Shown: positions 8,683-16,937 of the stretch, piece after piece | How positions within the stretch are numbered: position 1 is the stretch's first letter | Layout of the letters: each line of letters starts with the position of its first letter | Source: DASXKD01 sp963734725 | GTDB lineage: Bacteria > Actinomycetota > Actinomycetes > Streptosporangiales > Streptosporangiaceae | Reading direction: 5' to 3' | Length of the DNA: 64,000 bases | NCBI GenBank assembly: GCA_963734725.1 | Contig: CAVTIX010000029.1 | Location: 62,001-126,000 of the forward strand | The notes under the pieces: model-generated | Told to the model about the DNA's origin: nothing | The model's database searches: none | The model's input: only the letters and a program-made list of their open reading frames with translations | Program-made: the position numbers and the translations under genes

Positions 8683-9423
8683 TCAGGGCATCGGCAGGCC
8701 GAGGATTTGCAGGAGGTCCCGGAAGTCAGTGATGGTGTAGTCCGGTGCGCAATCCCGGTAAGACTTCACTCCCTGATCGGAATTGAACATCACGGTTGCC
8801 AGGCCCGCTTCGCGCGCTCCGTAGATGTCGCGGAACATGTCGTTGCCGACGTACAGCGCGTTCGCGGCGGCCACTCCCATGCCGTCGAGCGCGAGCTGGA
8901 AAAGCCGCCGGTCGGGCTTCCGGTAACCGTGGTCGCCAGAAATGATGATCGGGTCGAAGTAGCTGAGCAGGCCGACCTTGTGCAGCTCGCCGCGCGCGTA
9001 CGTGCTCTGCGCGTCGGTGACGATAGCGAGCCGGTACCGCTCGCGCAGGACGTCGAGCACCTCACAGACGTACGGGTACAGGCCGAGCCGCCGGCGCGAG
9101 ATGCCCCGGGACATCTCGGCTAGGAACAGCGGCATCTGCTGGAGCTTGCCGGCGGGAAGCGCGTGGGTGAAATCCGTCCCGTGATCTTCGATGATGCTGC
9201 GCCAGATACCGACGGCGTCGAATTCGGGGTACTTCTCCGGGCTGGCTCTCAGCTGCTCCTTCATGATCTGGAAGTAGATGTCACGGAGCTCGTGCCGGTG
9301 CAGGCCGATGCCCTGGTAGGTGAGAAAGTGCGCCGCGGCCCGGAAGATCCGCTCCTCGTCGTCATCGGCCAGGATCTTGACCAGGGTGCCGTTCACGTCG
9401 AAGGCGACCGCTCGGATGTCCAT
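8683..9423 (-). CDS. HAD superfamily hydrolase
   Basis: This is a 246-residue HAD-fold protein with motif I FDVNGTLV at about residues 7-14, a helical cap (about 20-100), motif II IVTDAQ, motif III with the lysine in GYRKPDRRLF and motif IV YVGNDMFRDI. The nucleophile Asp is present, but the second acidic residue of the usual DxD is Asn. Phosphatases use that residue as general acid, so either a dehalogenase-like chemistry or a weak phosphatase is possible. I used the ATG at 9423 (MDIRAVAFDV); another ATG at 9438 adds five residues. A phosphotransferase gene lies 170 bp upstream on the same strand, and the pair may act on one metabolite. Confidence 0.8.
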   Translation of the reverse strand: MDIRAVAFDVNGTLVKILADDDEERIFRAAAHFLTYQGIGLHRHELRDIYFQIMKEQLRASPEKYPEFDAVGIWRSIIEDHGTDFTHALPAGKLQQMPLFLAEMSRGISRRRLGLYPYVCEVLDVLRERYRLAIVTDAQSTYARGELHKVGLLSYFDPIIISGDHGYRKPDRRLFQLALDGMGVAAANALYVGNDMFRDIYGAREAGLATVMFNSDQGVKSYRDCAPDYTITDFRDLLQILGLPMP

Positions 9424-9595
9424 GCGCTGCGTCAGCACTCCTCGCTCGGCAGGGCGTCGGCACCGAGTGTAGGCCGCCAGGGCCGGTCCCGCTGACGGCG
9501 TCGGGTCTGGCCAGGTTGCGCACGCTGCACCCTGGCCAGGCTGGCGCTGGCAGCAGGCCGGTACCGGGGTATCTCACGGCTCGGGTCCGGGGCCT

Positions 9596-10606
9596 TCAGG
9601 CGGCCTGCAGCAGCCTCTTCGACTGCGCCACGAGCCTGCGGCCGTAGTCCTGGCCGATGTAGCCGTTGCGCGCGATCCGCAGCAGGTTCAGCGCCATGTA
9701 ATACGGCGCGCGGGCGGTAATCGACTTGAACGTCTGCTCGCGGTCGGGAAAATGACAGCTGTACTCCCAGAGGAAGTGCCCGATAAACGGCTCCGCGCGG
9801 CGCCGGTCACCGCAATCACGCATAAACGCATGCTGGAGCTCGCCAGCGACTCGCCCGACGTCGAACATCCGGTCCCCGCGCTTCATGCGCTCCAGGTCGA
9901 TCGCCGCGACGTCCATGTCGTGTCCGAACAGGAAGTTCGCGGGGGTCGCGTCACCGTGCAGCCAGACCTGCCGGTCCTGCCACATCTGCGGACGGTCCCG
10001 CCAGCGGTCGCGCAGCCCGGAAAGCTCGCTGCTGTCCTGTTGCCCGATGCGGTGGGCCTTCCTGAGCCTGCCGACGAGCGTGTCCAAGTACCGGCACTCG
10101 GGATCGAAATCCACAGTTGCCCCGTTGGCCGTCCGGTTGTGCTGGGTGGCGAGAAAGTACGCCAGCGCCTTCAGCCGCCAGTAAAGGTGCGCGTCATCAC
10201 GGCGTTGCGTCGCACGAGCGATCGCGTGGCTGAATTCCTCGCCGGCGTAGTATTCGACGGCCAGCACCCCGTTGATGTCGCGACACAGTCCCAGCGGGCG
10301 GATCACGTGGTGCGGCGACCCGACCAGGTGGTACCGGCGCAGCGTTTCGAGCCCCTCGTACTCCTGGCGTGCCATCCCGGCAGCCTTGTCCAGATCCGTG
10401 CCGAACTTTGTGCCGTAGAACTTGCAGATGATCTTGGTCCCGCTGAACTTTTCCTGGTACCTGTAGACCTCGTTGCTCCCCGACAGCCGGAATACGCGGA
10501 ACGCCAGCTGCGGTTCGCGTACCCCCAGGCGATCACGCATGATCTCGCTGAGGAAGCCGTGGAGCGGGTCCTCACCCGCGACGTATCCGACATATTCCCC
10601 GTTCAT
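9596..10606 (-). CDS. Phosphotransferase / aminoglycoside-phosphotransferase-fold kinase
   Basis: This is a 336-residue APH/choline-kinase-fold protein. The catalytic loop WLHGDATPANFLFG (about residues 212-225) carries the Brenner motif HGD with downstream Asn, and AAIDLERM supplies the metal-binding Asp. An N-terminal lobe lysine candidate lies in KIICKFYGTK, and the hinge-like VEYYAGEEF follows. C-terminal helices (residues 250-336) are rich in Arg and aromatic residues, as is common in substrate-binding lobes. The substrate is unknown; small-molecule phosphorylation, not antibiotic resistance, is the default for environmental members. I chose the ATG at 10606, which follows GAAGGCGCG. It is co-directional with the HAD gene downstream, an attractive kinase/phosphatase-like pairing. 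Confidence 0.75.
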   Translation of the reverse strand: MNGEYVGYVAGEDPLHGFLSEIMRDRLGVREPQLAFRVFRLSGSNEVYRYQEKFSGTKIICKFYGTKFGTDLDKAAGMARQEYEGLETLRRYHLVGSPHHVIRPLGLCRDINGVLAVEYYAGEEFSHAIARATQRRDDAHLYWRLKALAYFLATQHNRTANGATVDFDPECRYLDTLVGRLRKAHRIGQQDSSELSGLRDRWRDRPQMWQDRQVWLHGDATPANFLFGHDMDVAAIDLERMKRGDRMFDVGRVAGELQHAFMRDCGDRRRAEPFIGHFLWEYSCHFPDREQTFKSITARAPYYMALNLLRIARNGYIGQDYGRRLVAQSKRLLQAA

Positions 10607-10778
10607 CGCGCCTTCCCTTGTCGCCGGGCCGCAAAGCGACGGCTTCGAGCAGCGCGGCGTACCATCCCCGTGTGCGCGGCACCCCGTCACATGACATTCA
10701 CCGCGCCGTTAACCAGGTAGATGCCTTTTGTCCGCTTCTGATACATCCCGGGCACGCCAGGGCGAGGCGCATGCGGTG

Positions 10779-11216
10779 CTAGGGGCTGGGCCAATCGAGA
10801 CGAGCCCAGACGGCTCGGCCGGCGGGGCTGGTGGCGACTCCCCATTCGGCCGCGAGCGCACCGATGATGTCAAGCCCTCGGCCGCTGCCTGGGTCGGGGG
10901 CCGGCGCCAGCCATGGCCCGCCGTCGTCTTCGACCTCAATACGAATGTAAGCGCCGCGGCGGCCCTCGATGCGGACAGTGAAGGTTCCGCCGGACCTGCG
11001 GGAGTGGCTGTGCAGGACAGCGTTGGTCGCCAGCTCAGAGAGGCAGAGAATCACCTCGTCCGCAGCGGGACACCCCGCCAGCAGGTCCCGGGCGTCGGCG
11101 CGTGCCCGGCGGACGTGCTCTGGTCTGCCGCCGTAGGTGGCCGTGGCGGCGCACAGGTCCAGGGAGGCGGCGGCTGAAGCAGGCAGGTCGAGGGAGGCGG
11201 CGGCTAGCGTAGGCAT
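10779..11216 (-). CDS. RsbW-like ATP-binding regulator (HATPase_c)
   Basis: This is a 145-residue GHKL ATPase of the anti-sigma/serine kinase type. The N-box is ELATNAVLHS (about residues 61-70), G1 is VEDDGGPW and the G2 region is GRGLDIIGALAAEWG. No other domain is present except a short alanine/serine-rich N-terminus containing a near repeat (ASLDLPASA, ASLDLCAAT). Known relatives bind sigma factors or STAS proteins and phosphorylate the latter. A STAS protein (14500) and a GAF-ANTAR protein (13371) lie within 4 kb, but no sigma factor is in the window. The start at 11216 has GAGAGAA upstream. Confidence 0.8.
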   Translation of the reverse strand: MPTLAAASLDLPASAAASLDLCAATATYGGRPEHVRRARADARDLLAGCPAADEVILCLSELATNAVLHSHSRRSGGTFTVRIEGRRGAYIRIEVEDDGGPWLAPAPDPGSGRGLDIIGALAAEWGVATSPAGRAVWARLDWPSP

Positions 11217-11536
11217 CGGGTTCTCTCAGGGTCGTTTTGTCGCTTATTACACAGAGCTAGCCGCCCTCTGGCTGATACCTGCTGGCCGGCTGCCGCCGCG
11301 GCGCCGGTCAGGTCAAGTCCGGTCATAGCCGCAGATGACGAAGGCCTTACCGGCGTGACCTTATTGACCACGGTGGCCTGAGCCGAGGTATCGGCAAGGC
11401 GAGCGCCCCGGGCCGTCGGGCGAGCGCGCCGAGCCGATTCGATCCGGACGTCAGTCGCGATCGGCTGGTCGGCACAGGAAACTGGCTCCAATGTTCGCTC
11501 GTTCGGTAGCGTTCTCGCGCTCGGTGCCGGGTGCGG
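11217..11536. other. Gene-free stretch between the HATPase gene and the GH114 relic
   Basis: About 320 bp. The part next to the HATPase start is relatively AT-rich (tttgtcgcttattacacag) and probably holds its promoter. No coding signature, hairpin or repeat was recognised in the remainder. Confidence 0.4.
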
Positions 11537-11835
11537 TCAGCGGCAGGGGGCGTAGGGGATGTCGTAGAGGTTGACGTCCTTGAGGATGGAATTGAAGTTA
11601 TAGCTGGATGAGTTCGCCTGGGGGCAGAATTTCGACGTCGCGAGCTTGTACTCGACGTTGAAAACCGCCTTGCCGTATGTCGATGGCCAAGCCTGCAGCC
11701 CAGGCGCGGGGAAATTGCACTCCCGGTACTGCCAGCACTGCTCGTTGATGGCGAAGTCGAAGTACGGCTGGAGGTCGCCGGCCTGGCCGAGGTCGTTTTT
11801 GAGCCCGACGGCGAACCCGGCGGTGTGCGCGCGCC
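11537..11835 (-). pseudogene. C-terminal fragment of a GH114 (endo-alpha-1,4-polygalactosaminidase-like) protein
   Basis: About 95 codons ending at a normal stop match the C-terminal third of GH114/TM1410-type barrels: GFAVGLKNDLGQAGDLQPYF, then FAINEQCWQYREC, KAVFNVEYK and a final ILKDVNLYDIPYAPC. The N-terminal two thirds, with the signal peptide and the first catalytic Asp region, are absent. Upstream in the same frame is only antisense of the lipoprotein gene at 11876. The fragment is therefore a truncation whose breakpoint lies at about 11830-11870. Confidence 0.75.
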
Positions 11836-11875
11836 GGGCGCGCCGGGACCGGGTCTGACCAGCACGTCGGCAGCC

Positions 11876-12682
11876 ATGGGAGGCTCGAGCTATGCGAGGC
11901 CCCGCCAGATGCTGACGAAGGGACCGGTCTGTGCCGCATTCTTGTGCATGGTTGCCGCGCTGTCGGCGTGTTCTGCGGCATCGCCAGCCGCCAGGTCTGC
12001 CCCCGCCACCGCGTCTGTCCCGGCCGCCGCGGTTCCCTCCCCCGACGCGGCGCCGACCTTCACCGTCGCGGGGAACCGCCCCGTGCCGCCCAATGGAAGC
12101 CAGGACACGCACGCGCAGACGCCGACGGCAGCGTGTGACCACGCTGCCTTCGCAGCCGACAAGGTTCTGGGCATCAAGATCGCCGGGGGGTTCACCTTGG
12201 CCGGCTTCCCCGTGGCGGCTGCCCTCTTGACGCACTTCCTTGACGGGAAGGGCACAAAAGTCGATTACCCCGCGGGGTCGCCGATTGCGAAGCAGGCGCG
12301 GTCCAGCCGCGCTTTCCGCGCGGTGAATAACGAAGTCCAGGAAGCGATCCTCCGCCGGCTGAAGGCTGGCAAGACCCGGGTCCGGCTCTCGGCGGCGCAG
12401 CTGCCGACGGTGGCCTTCGAGTCCAAGGACAGCGACCTGTACTGGGGGTTTCGCGGCACGCAGGGCTTGACCGTCACCGGATCCGGCCGCCGCGAGAACG
12501 GCCGATACGCCGGGACCCTGTCCTATGCGATACGGGACAGCTACGGATTCCCGGCCCGCGACACCCTCCACGGCTTCGGCGCGCCGATGCGGTACCTGCA
12601 AACCGCCTGCGGCGCGCCCCAGCATCCGGGCGGAGCGCGCTGGTTCCCCGACACCATCACGGTCACCGTGCCGCTCGGCTAA
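11876..12682 (+). CDS. Predicted lipoprotein, unknown function
   Basis: This is a 268-residue protein with a short basic N-terminus, a hydrophobic segment and a lipobox-like LSAC at about residues 28-31, then an alanine/proline/serine-rich linker (about 32-75). The remaining domain (about 85-268) has conserved-looking motifs ADKVLGIKIAGGFTLAGFP and YAIRDSYGFP, and a C-terminal WFPDTITVTVPLG. Several aromatics (DLYWGFRGTQG) suggest a folded beta domain. No family is recognised. I used the ATG at 11876; an internal ATG at 11909 also precedes the hydrophobic core and is an alternative. The gene starts where the GH114 fragment was cut, on the opposite strand, so it may have arrived with the rearrangement. 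Confidence 0.65.
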   Translation: MGGSSYARPRQMLTKGPVCAAFLCMVAALSACSAASPAARSAPATASVPAAAVPSPDAAPTFTVAGNRPVPPNGSQDTHAQTPTAACDHAAFAADKVLGIKIAGGFTLAGFPVAAALLTHFLDGKGTKVDYPAGSPIAKQARSSRAFRAVNNEVQEAILRRLKAGKTRVRLSAAQLPTVAFESKDSDLYWGFRGTQGLTVTGSGRRENGRYAGTLSYAIRDSYGFPARDTLHGFGAPMRYLQTACGAPQHPGGARWFPDTITVTVPLG

Positions 12683-12861
12683 CCGGCCCCACACAAGCGC
12701 GGGCGCCACCGGCACGCGACGAGCCAGCCGCACGATCGAGCCCTGCCTGCGTCATCGGCTCCGGCACACCGTCGCCCTCGGGGCGCGATATGGTCCATGT
12801 TGAACACTAGTTCGAGATAATGTCTCATACAGGGTAGTTCAACGCAGGAGTGGAGAGACAG

Positions 12862-13143
12862 TTGATCAAGACCGCGAAGCCCGGGCGTAACGGCACCGTG
12901 CGAGTCACCTTCGCGCTGCCCCGCGATGCTCCCGGTGGGGCCGTCTCTGTGGTGGGTGACTTCAACGACTGGGATCCGTTCGCGCATCCACTGCGGCGGC
13001 GGGCGAACGGCACCCGCAGCGCGGCGGTGACCGTCGCTGCAGGCCGGACTCTGCACTTCCGCTACCTGGCCGAGGGCGGGATCTGGTTCGACGACGAAGC
13101 CGTCCCGCACAAGGATGCCCAAGGCGGATACGTCACGGTCTGA
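12862..13143 (+). CDS. CBM48/isoamylase early-set domain protein
   Basis: This is a 93-residue single-domain protein of the AMPK/isoamylase early-set (CBM48) type. The glycogen-binding signature GAVSVVGDFNDWDP is at about 26-39, followed by PLRRRANGTRSAAVTV and HFRYLAEGGIWFDDEA. Homologues in actinobacteria are small stand-alone proteins that begin MIK. The TTG at 12862 gives exactly that start, with GGAGAG six bases upstream. The GTG at 12850 would overlap its own ribosome site. A GAGA-TAATG-TCTC inverted repeat at 12814-12826 and flanking GTTGAAC/GTTCAAC arms lie in the short upstream region and could be regulatory. No glycogen enzyme is nearby. Confidence 0.8.
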   Translation: MIKTAKPGRNGTVRVTFALPRDAPGGAVSVVGDFNDWDPFAHPLRRRANGTRSAAVTVAAGRTLHFRYLAEGGIWFDDEAVPHKDAQGGYVTV

Positions 13144-13370
13144 CTTCCATCGCTAGCGGTTCACAGTGTCCCGGGCCGACCGCCCGGGCAGTCATTAGCC
13201 CGCCTCGGACGTTTGTCACTGCTGCTTGTGTGCGCCAGCTGATCTGAGGTCACGAGCCACGACGGCGGAGGTCCGTCAGATAGCCTGGCACGCGCTAGGC
13301 ACGGGCTCTGAAGCCGGCCAGGCCGGGGATCGTGATCGTGGCCAGGCGCGGACTTCACGGGGAGGCAGCG

Positions 13371-14114
13371 ATGGTGGCGCACATTGATGAGGCGGCGCTG
13401 CGATCAAGCCTGCAGCGGCTTCGCGAGGCCGCGTTCGACGCTGACGTGGTGGGCGTCATGAGACGGACCGTCGATGCCGTTCATGGTGTCTTCGGCTATG
13501 GCGGCGCTGGCATCATGTTCGTCAACGAGTCCGGGTACCTGTGCTACGTGGCTGCCTCCGACGAGGGAGGCCGCCAGCTCGAGGAGGCGCAAGCGTCCGC
13601 CGGGCAGGGGCCGTGTTACGAGTCCTACGTCTACGCACACGAGGTCGTGAGCAGTGACGTGCACGCCGATGACCGCTGGCCGGATCTGCGGACTCGGCTG
13701 TCTGACCAGGTGCGTGCGGTCGCCGGGATTCCAATCCTGCTGACCGGCAGCCCGGTCGGCACCTTGAATGTCTACCGCAACGAACCCGTTGAATGGGATC
13801 GGTCAGACGTTAACGCGCTGACCGCCTACGGCGCCCTTATTGCGGAGGTGCTGGCAACCGCGCTCGCGGCTCAGGAGCACAGCACCGTGGCTGACCAGTT
13901 GCAGTACGCCCTGGACTACCGGGTAGTCATCGAGCGCGCCGTCGGTTACCTGATGGGTGCCCACCGGCTGGACGCGGTCACGGCCTTTGACGTGCTGCGC
14001 AGGCGGGCACGCGATTCACGGCGGCGGGTCGCCGACGTGGCCGCCGAGGTGCTCGATGGGACCGCGGGGCCTGCCAGCGACGACCGGGCCGGTGATCTCC
14101 GCCCGGAGGCCTGA
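13371..14114 (+). CDS. GAF and ANTAR domain-containing RNA-binding regulator
   Basis: This is a 247-residue protein with an N-terminal GAF sensor domain (about residues 5-160, containing AVHGVFGYGGAGIMFVNESG and GQGPCYESYV) followed by a C-terminal ANTAR domain (about 175-235). The ANTAR part shows the typical three-helix pattern ALDYRVVIERAVGYLMG, then AFDVLRRRARDSRRRVADVA. ANTAR proteins bind paired hairpins in nascent RNA and prevent termination; the GAF domain senses a ligand or redox state. The ATG at 13371 has GGGGAGG six bases upstream. No paired hairpin target was recognised immediately around the gene. Confidence 0.88.
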   Translation: MVAHIDEAALRSSLQRLREAAFDADVVGVMRRTVDAVHGVFGYGGAGIMFVNESGYLCYVAASDEGGRQLEEAQASAGQGPCYESYVYAHEVVSSDVHADDRWPDLRTRLSDQVRAVAGIPILLTGSPVGTLNVYRNEPVEWDRSDVNALTAYGALIAEVLATALAAQEHSTVADQLQYALDYRVVIERAVGYLMGAHRLDAVTAFDVLRRRARDSRRRVADVAAEVLDGTAGPASDDRAGDLRPEA

Positions 14115-14499
14115 GCCTCACTGGGCTGCCCGGGCCAAAGGCCAGCGCGGCGGGGCAGCAGCGCGCGACGGGGGAGCGGGCCGGCGTCCCCCCGGCCAGG
14201 CGCCATCGCGCAGGTAGCGCTACGGGTCTGCGCCGTTACCCGTCCGTTGTTGCAGGAGGGCAGCCGGCGCGGTAAATTGCCGCGAGTTCCGCCGTGTGTC
14301 CGCGGATCGCATCCTGGAGGTGGCGATCTGTGGCATGCCAATCCTGCGGCTGGGAAACCGGTCGGCTGTGGCGGAAATCTCATTCCCTGCTCTGCGCTGC
14401 GCGGCCATGGCTGCCCGCGGCGGCGCCATCACGGCTCACGATGCCCGTCTGCCCGGGGACGCCGCGATCCGTGTCGCCGTCTCACGAAAAGGGCACCTG
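14115..14499 (+). other. Gap before the STAS gene; open frame but no domain
   Basis: The frame of the STAS gene stays open back to about 14296 (product containing LRLGNRSAVAEISF and so on), but this extension has no recognisable domain and the better ribosome site is at 14500. The segment may be leader sequence or an N-terminal extension of the STAS protein. Nothing else was seen. Confidence 0.3.
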
Positions 14500-14955
14500 A
14501 TGCCTGCCTCCCCCTGCCTGGCCATCGCCATCCACCACTGTGGGCGGCGGTCGGTAGTGCGGCTGCAGGGCGAACTTGACGCGTCCACGGAGGACCGGCT
14601 GCGTTCTGCCATCGGCAGTGCCCTGGATCATTCTCCCCACCTCCTCGTGGTGGATCTCTCCGCACTTTGTTTCATGGACTGCAGCGGCCTTTCGGTGCTT
14701 GTCTGGGCACACCAGCGCTTGGCCGAACAAGAGCGCCAGCTTCTCATCACCGGTGCCCAGCCCGTCATCCAGCGGCTGATTCGCCTCACGGGCCTCGACA
14801 CGTATCTGCATTTCGGCACCCAGAGCCCGACGAGCTTACTCACCCAAGCGTGCCCGTATGGGGGCGCTGTCCGACCGGTCTTGCGTAGCGCGGCTACCAG
14901 TCTTGCGCACAGCCGGAGACCGATGCCGGGCGCGGTCGCCTCAGGTTTCCGGTGA
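14500..14955 (+). CDS. STAS-domain anti-sigma factor antagonist
   Basis: This is a 151-residue protein with a STAS domain at about residues 5-105. The core VVRLQGELDASTEDRLRSAI is followed by LLVVDLSALCFMDCSGLSVL. The serine of the D-C-S-G motif is the site usually phosphorylated by RsbW-like kinases to switch partner binding. The C-terminal 45 residues are a low-complexity Ala/Arg/Ser tail not found in typical 110-residue antagonists. The ATG at 14500 has AAAGGG upstream. An RsbW-like protein is encoded 3.3 kb away, so a partner-switching pair is possible but not demonstrated. Confidence 0.8.
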   Translation: MPASPCLAIAIHHCGRRSVVRLQGELDASTEDRLRSAIGSALDHSPHLLVVDLSALCFMDCSGLSVLVWAHQRLAEQERQLLITGAQPVIQRLIRLTGLDTYLHFGTQSPTSLLTQACPYGGAVRPVLRSAATSLAHSRRPMPGAVASGFR

Positions 14956-14973
14956 GCAGTTAAGATCGCCGTC

Positions 14974-15723
14974 GTGAAACGCGCGATCGACGTCGGGCTG
15001 TTCGGTGAGCTTGCCGACCCGCGGGTGGCTGCCCGCCTGGCTGCCCGGGCCGAGGAGCGGGGCTGGGACGGCTTTTTCGTCTGGGATCACATCGCCTACC
15101 GCGCGCCGGTGCGGGCCGTGGCCGACCCGTGGGTGGCGCTCGCCGCGGTGGCCTGCGCCACGTCCCGGGTGCGGATCGGCGCGCTGGTCACCCCGCTTTC
15201 CCGCCGCCGGGTGCACAAGGTGGCCAGGGAAACGGCCACACTGGACCTGCTCAGCTCCGGTCGGCTCATTTTCGGGGCCGGGCTCGGCAGCGCGCGCAAC
15301 AACGAGCTGGAACCGTTCGGCGAGGTGACCGATCCGCGCGAGCGTGCCCGCATGCTTGATCACGGCCTGGACGCGCTGGCCAGGTACTGGGCCGGCGACT
15401 TCGAGCCGGTCCCGGTGCAGCGGCCGAGGCCCCCGGTGTGGGTGGCCGGGGAGTGGCCGAACCGGCGCCCGGTGCACCGCGCGCTGCGCTGGGACGGCCT
15501 ATTCACCATCGGCCTGCCCGGCCCCGAGGCGCTCGCCGAACTGGCCGCCGAGATCCCCGACACGAGGCCCGGCGGCGGCCCGTTCGACCTGATCACCGAG
15601 CTTCCCCCGGACACCGATCTCGGGCCGTGGCAGCGGGCCGGCCTGACCTGGGCGGTCACCTTCTTCGGCCTCCAGCCGACCGAGGCGGGGGTCCGGGCCG
15701 TGATTGACGCCGGCCCGGGCTGA
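14974..15723 (+). CDS. LLM-class flavin-dependent oxidoreductase
   Basis: This is a 249-residue luciferase-like monooxygenase, somewhat shorter than the 280-340 typical of the family. Features: N-terminal strand AIDVGLFGELADPR, the substrate/flavin region WDGFFVWDHI, VRIGALVTPLSRRRVHKVAR (about 66-85), LIFGAGLGSARNNELEPFG, and the late motif PPVWVAGEWPNRRPVHRAL. These proteins use reduced F420 or FMN; the sequence does not say which. The GTG at 14974 lies 18 bp after the STAS stop with no strong ribosome site, so translation may be coupled. The substrate is unknown. Confidence 0.85.
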   Translation: MKRAIDVGLFGELADPRVAARLAARAEERGWDGFFVWDHIAYRAPVRAVADPWVALAAVACATSRVRIGALVTPLSRRRVHKVARETATLDLLSSGRLIFGAGLGSARNNELEPFGEVTDPRERARMLDHGLDALARYWAGDFEPVPVQRPRPPVWVAGEWPNRRPVHRALRWDGLFTIGLPGPEALAELAAEIPDTRPGGGPFDLITELPPDTDLGPWQRAGLTWAVTFFGLQPTEAGVRAVIDAGPG

Positions 15724-15882
15724 CCCGTGCGCCCCGCCGGGCCGGGGCCGTCGCCGCGGCTGAATGCCCCATGGCCCACTTTTGGTTAGTTCCGCGGCGG
15801 GCATAGCGGTAATGAGGCGGATCATGACCGCCCGCATGCCGCGTGGGCGCGGCGTGCAGTTTCGTGGGGCAGTGGAGGCCGG

Positions 15883-16680
15883 GTGCGCGTCGGAGAAGCG
15901 CTGGCTGAGGCACGCGGGCGGGCGGGCCTCACCGTCGCTGACGTCAGCCAGCGGACCCGTATCAGGGAACCGATCATCAGTGGGATCGAGGGCGACGACT
16001 ACTCGGCGTGTGGCGGTGACTTTTACGCCCGGGGGAACATCCGCAGCATCGCCAAGGCCGTCGGCGCGGATCCCGAACCGCTGATCAGCGAGTACGACGC
16101 GGCCCACCGTGCGCCGGGCGTGCTGTCGGCGGTGAGCCTGGACGAATTGCTTACGGCGGGCCAGGCGCCTGGGCGCCGCCGGCGCGGCTGGGCCGTGGTG
16201 CTGGGGCTGGCGCTCATAGCGGCGCTGGGTTTCGTGGGGTATAAGTTCCTCCCGGGCTCGCCGCACGAGGCGAGCAGCCCGCCAGCGGCCGCGAACCATG
16301 CGGTAACGAACGCGGGGCGGAGCAGGGCAATCCTGACGGCGCCCCGCCGGGCCGCTCCCTCCTCACGCCTCGCCGCGCCGGTGTGGAAGCCGATGCGCCC
16401 ATCAGACACTGTGCGCGCGTACGTAGCTGCTATCAACGGGCACCATTACACCCGGGCTTGGCGCCTCGGCGGCCGGAACGTCAGCGGGTCCTACGCCAGC
16501 TTCGTCAGCGGTTTCGCCGGCACCGCAAGAGACACGCTGACCATCGTGTCGGTCTCTGGTGATGTTGTCACCGCCCGCCTTAGCGCAAAGCAGACCGACG
16601 GCGCCATCGACACCTTTCAGGGCACGTATACCGTTCATCACGGTGTCATCATCGGCGCCGATGTCGCTCAAGTGAGCTGA
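15883..16680 (+). CDS. RodZ-like helix-turn-helix membrane protein
   Basis: This is a 265-residue protein. Residues 1-70 form a cytoplasmic Xre-type HTH (ALAEARGRAGLTVADVSQRT, then YARGNIRSIAKAVG) of the RodZ kind. A basic run GRRRRG precedes a single membrane helix (AVVLGLALIAALGFVGYKF, about 106-124). The outside part is a Ser/Ala/Pro linker and a C-terminal domain (about 180-265) with VRAYVAAINGHHYTRAW and TFQGTYTVHHGVIIGADV, which resembles DUF4878/NTF2-type extracellular domains. The GTG at 15883 follows AGTGGAGG. RodZ proteins link cell-shape machinery to the membrane, but this one has a different outer domain, so the role is open. Confidence 0.75.
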   Translation: MRVGEALAEARGRAGLTVADVSQRTRIREPIISGIEGDDYSACGGDFYARGNIRSIAKAVGADPEPLISEYDAAHRAPGVLSAVSLDELLTAGQAPGRRRRGWAVVLGLALIAALGFVGYKFLPGSPHEASSPPAAANHAVTNAGRSRAILTAPRRAAPSSRLAAPVWKPMRPSDTVRAYVAAINGHHYTRAWRLGGRNVSGSYASFVSGFAGTARDTLTIVSVSGDVVTARLSAKQTDGAIDTFQGTYTVHHGVIIGADVAQVS

Positions 16681-16759
16681 GCCCAGCGGGCCGTGCCGCG
16701 ATCAGCGCTGGGCCTTTGTCCAGGCCCTCTCCGTTCTGCGCTTCGCGGGTATCAGGTAG

Positions 16760-16837
16760 CGCAACCCGCACCTGACCAACGTGTACGTGCACCAGTACTA
16801 CGCCGGCTACTACTACGCCAACCTCGGCCTCAGATAG
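16760..16837 (+). other. Possible C-terminal peptide fragment of an unidentified protein
   Basis: A 25-codon stretch ends in TAG and is rich in tyrosine and asparagine (NPHLTNVYVHQYYAGYYYAN). It looks compositionally protein-like and unlike its surroundings. It is preceded directly by a stop and has no start codon or ribosome site. It may be the tail of a deleted secreted or carbohydrate-active protein. No family is assigned. Confidence 0.2.
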
Positions 16838-16937
16838 CCGTGCCGGCCAGGTCGCCGGTTAAGGCCAGGGCGAAAGGCGCCCCGTCGGCAGACTGGGGGA
16901 ACGTCTCCGATCGCCACAGCGATGAGGTGGTGGGATG

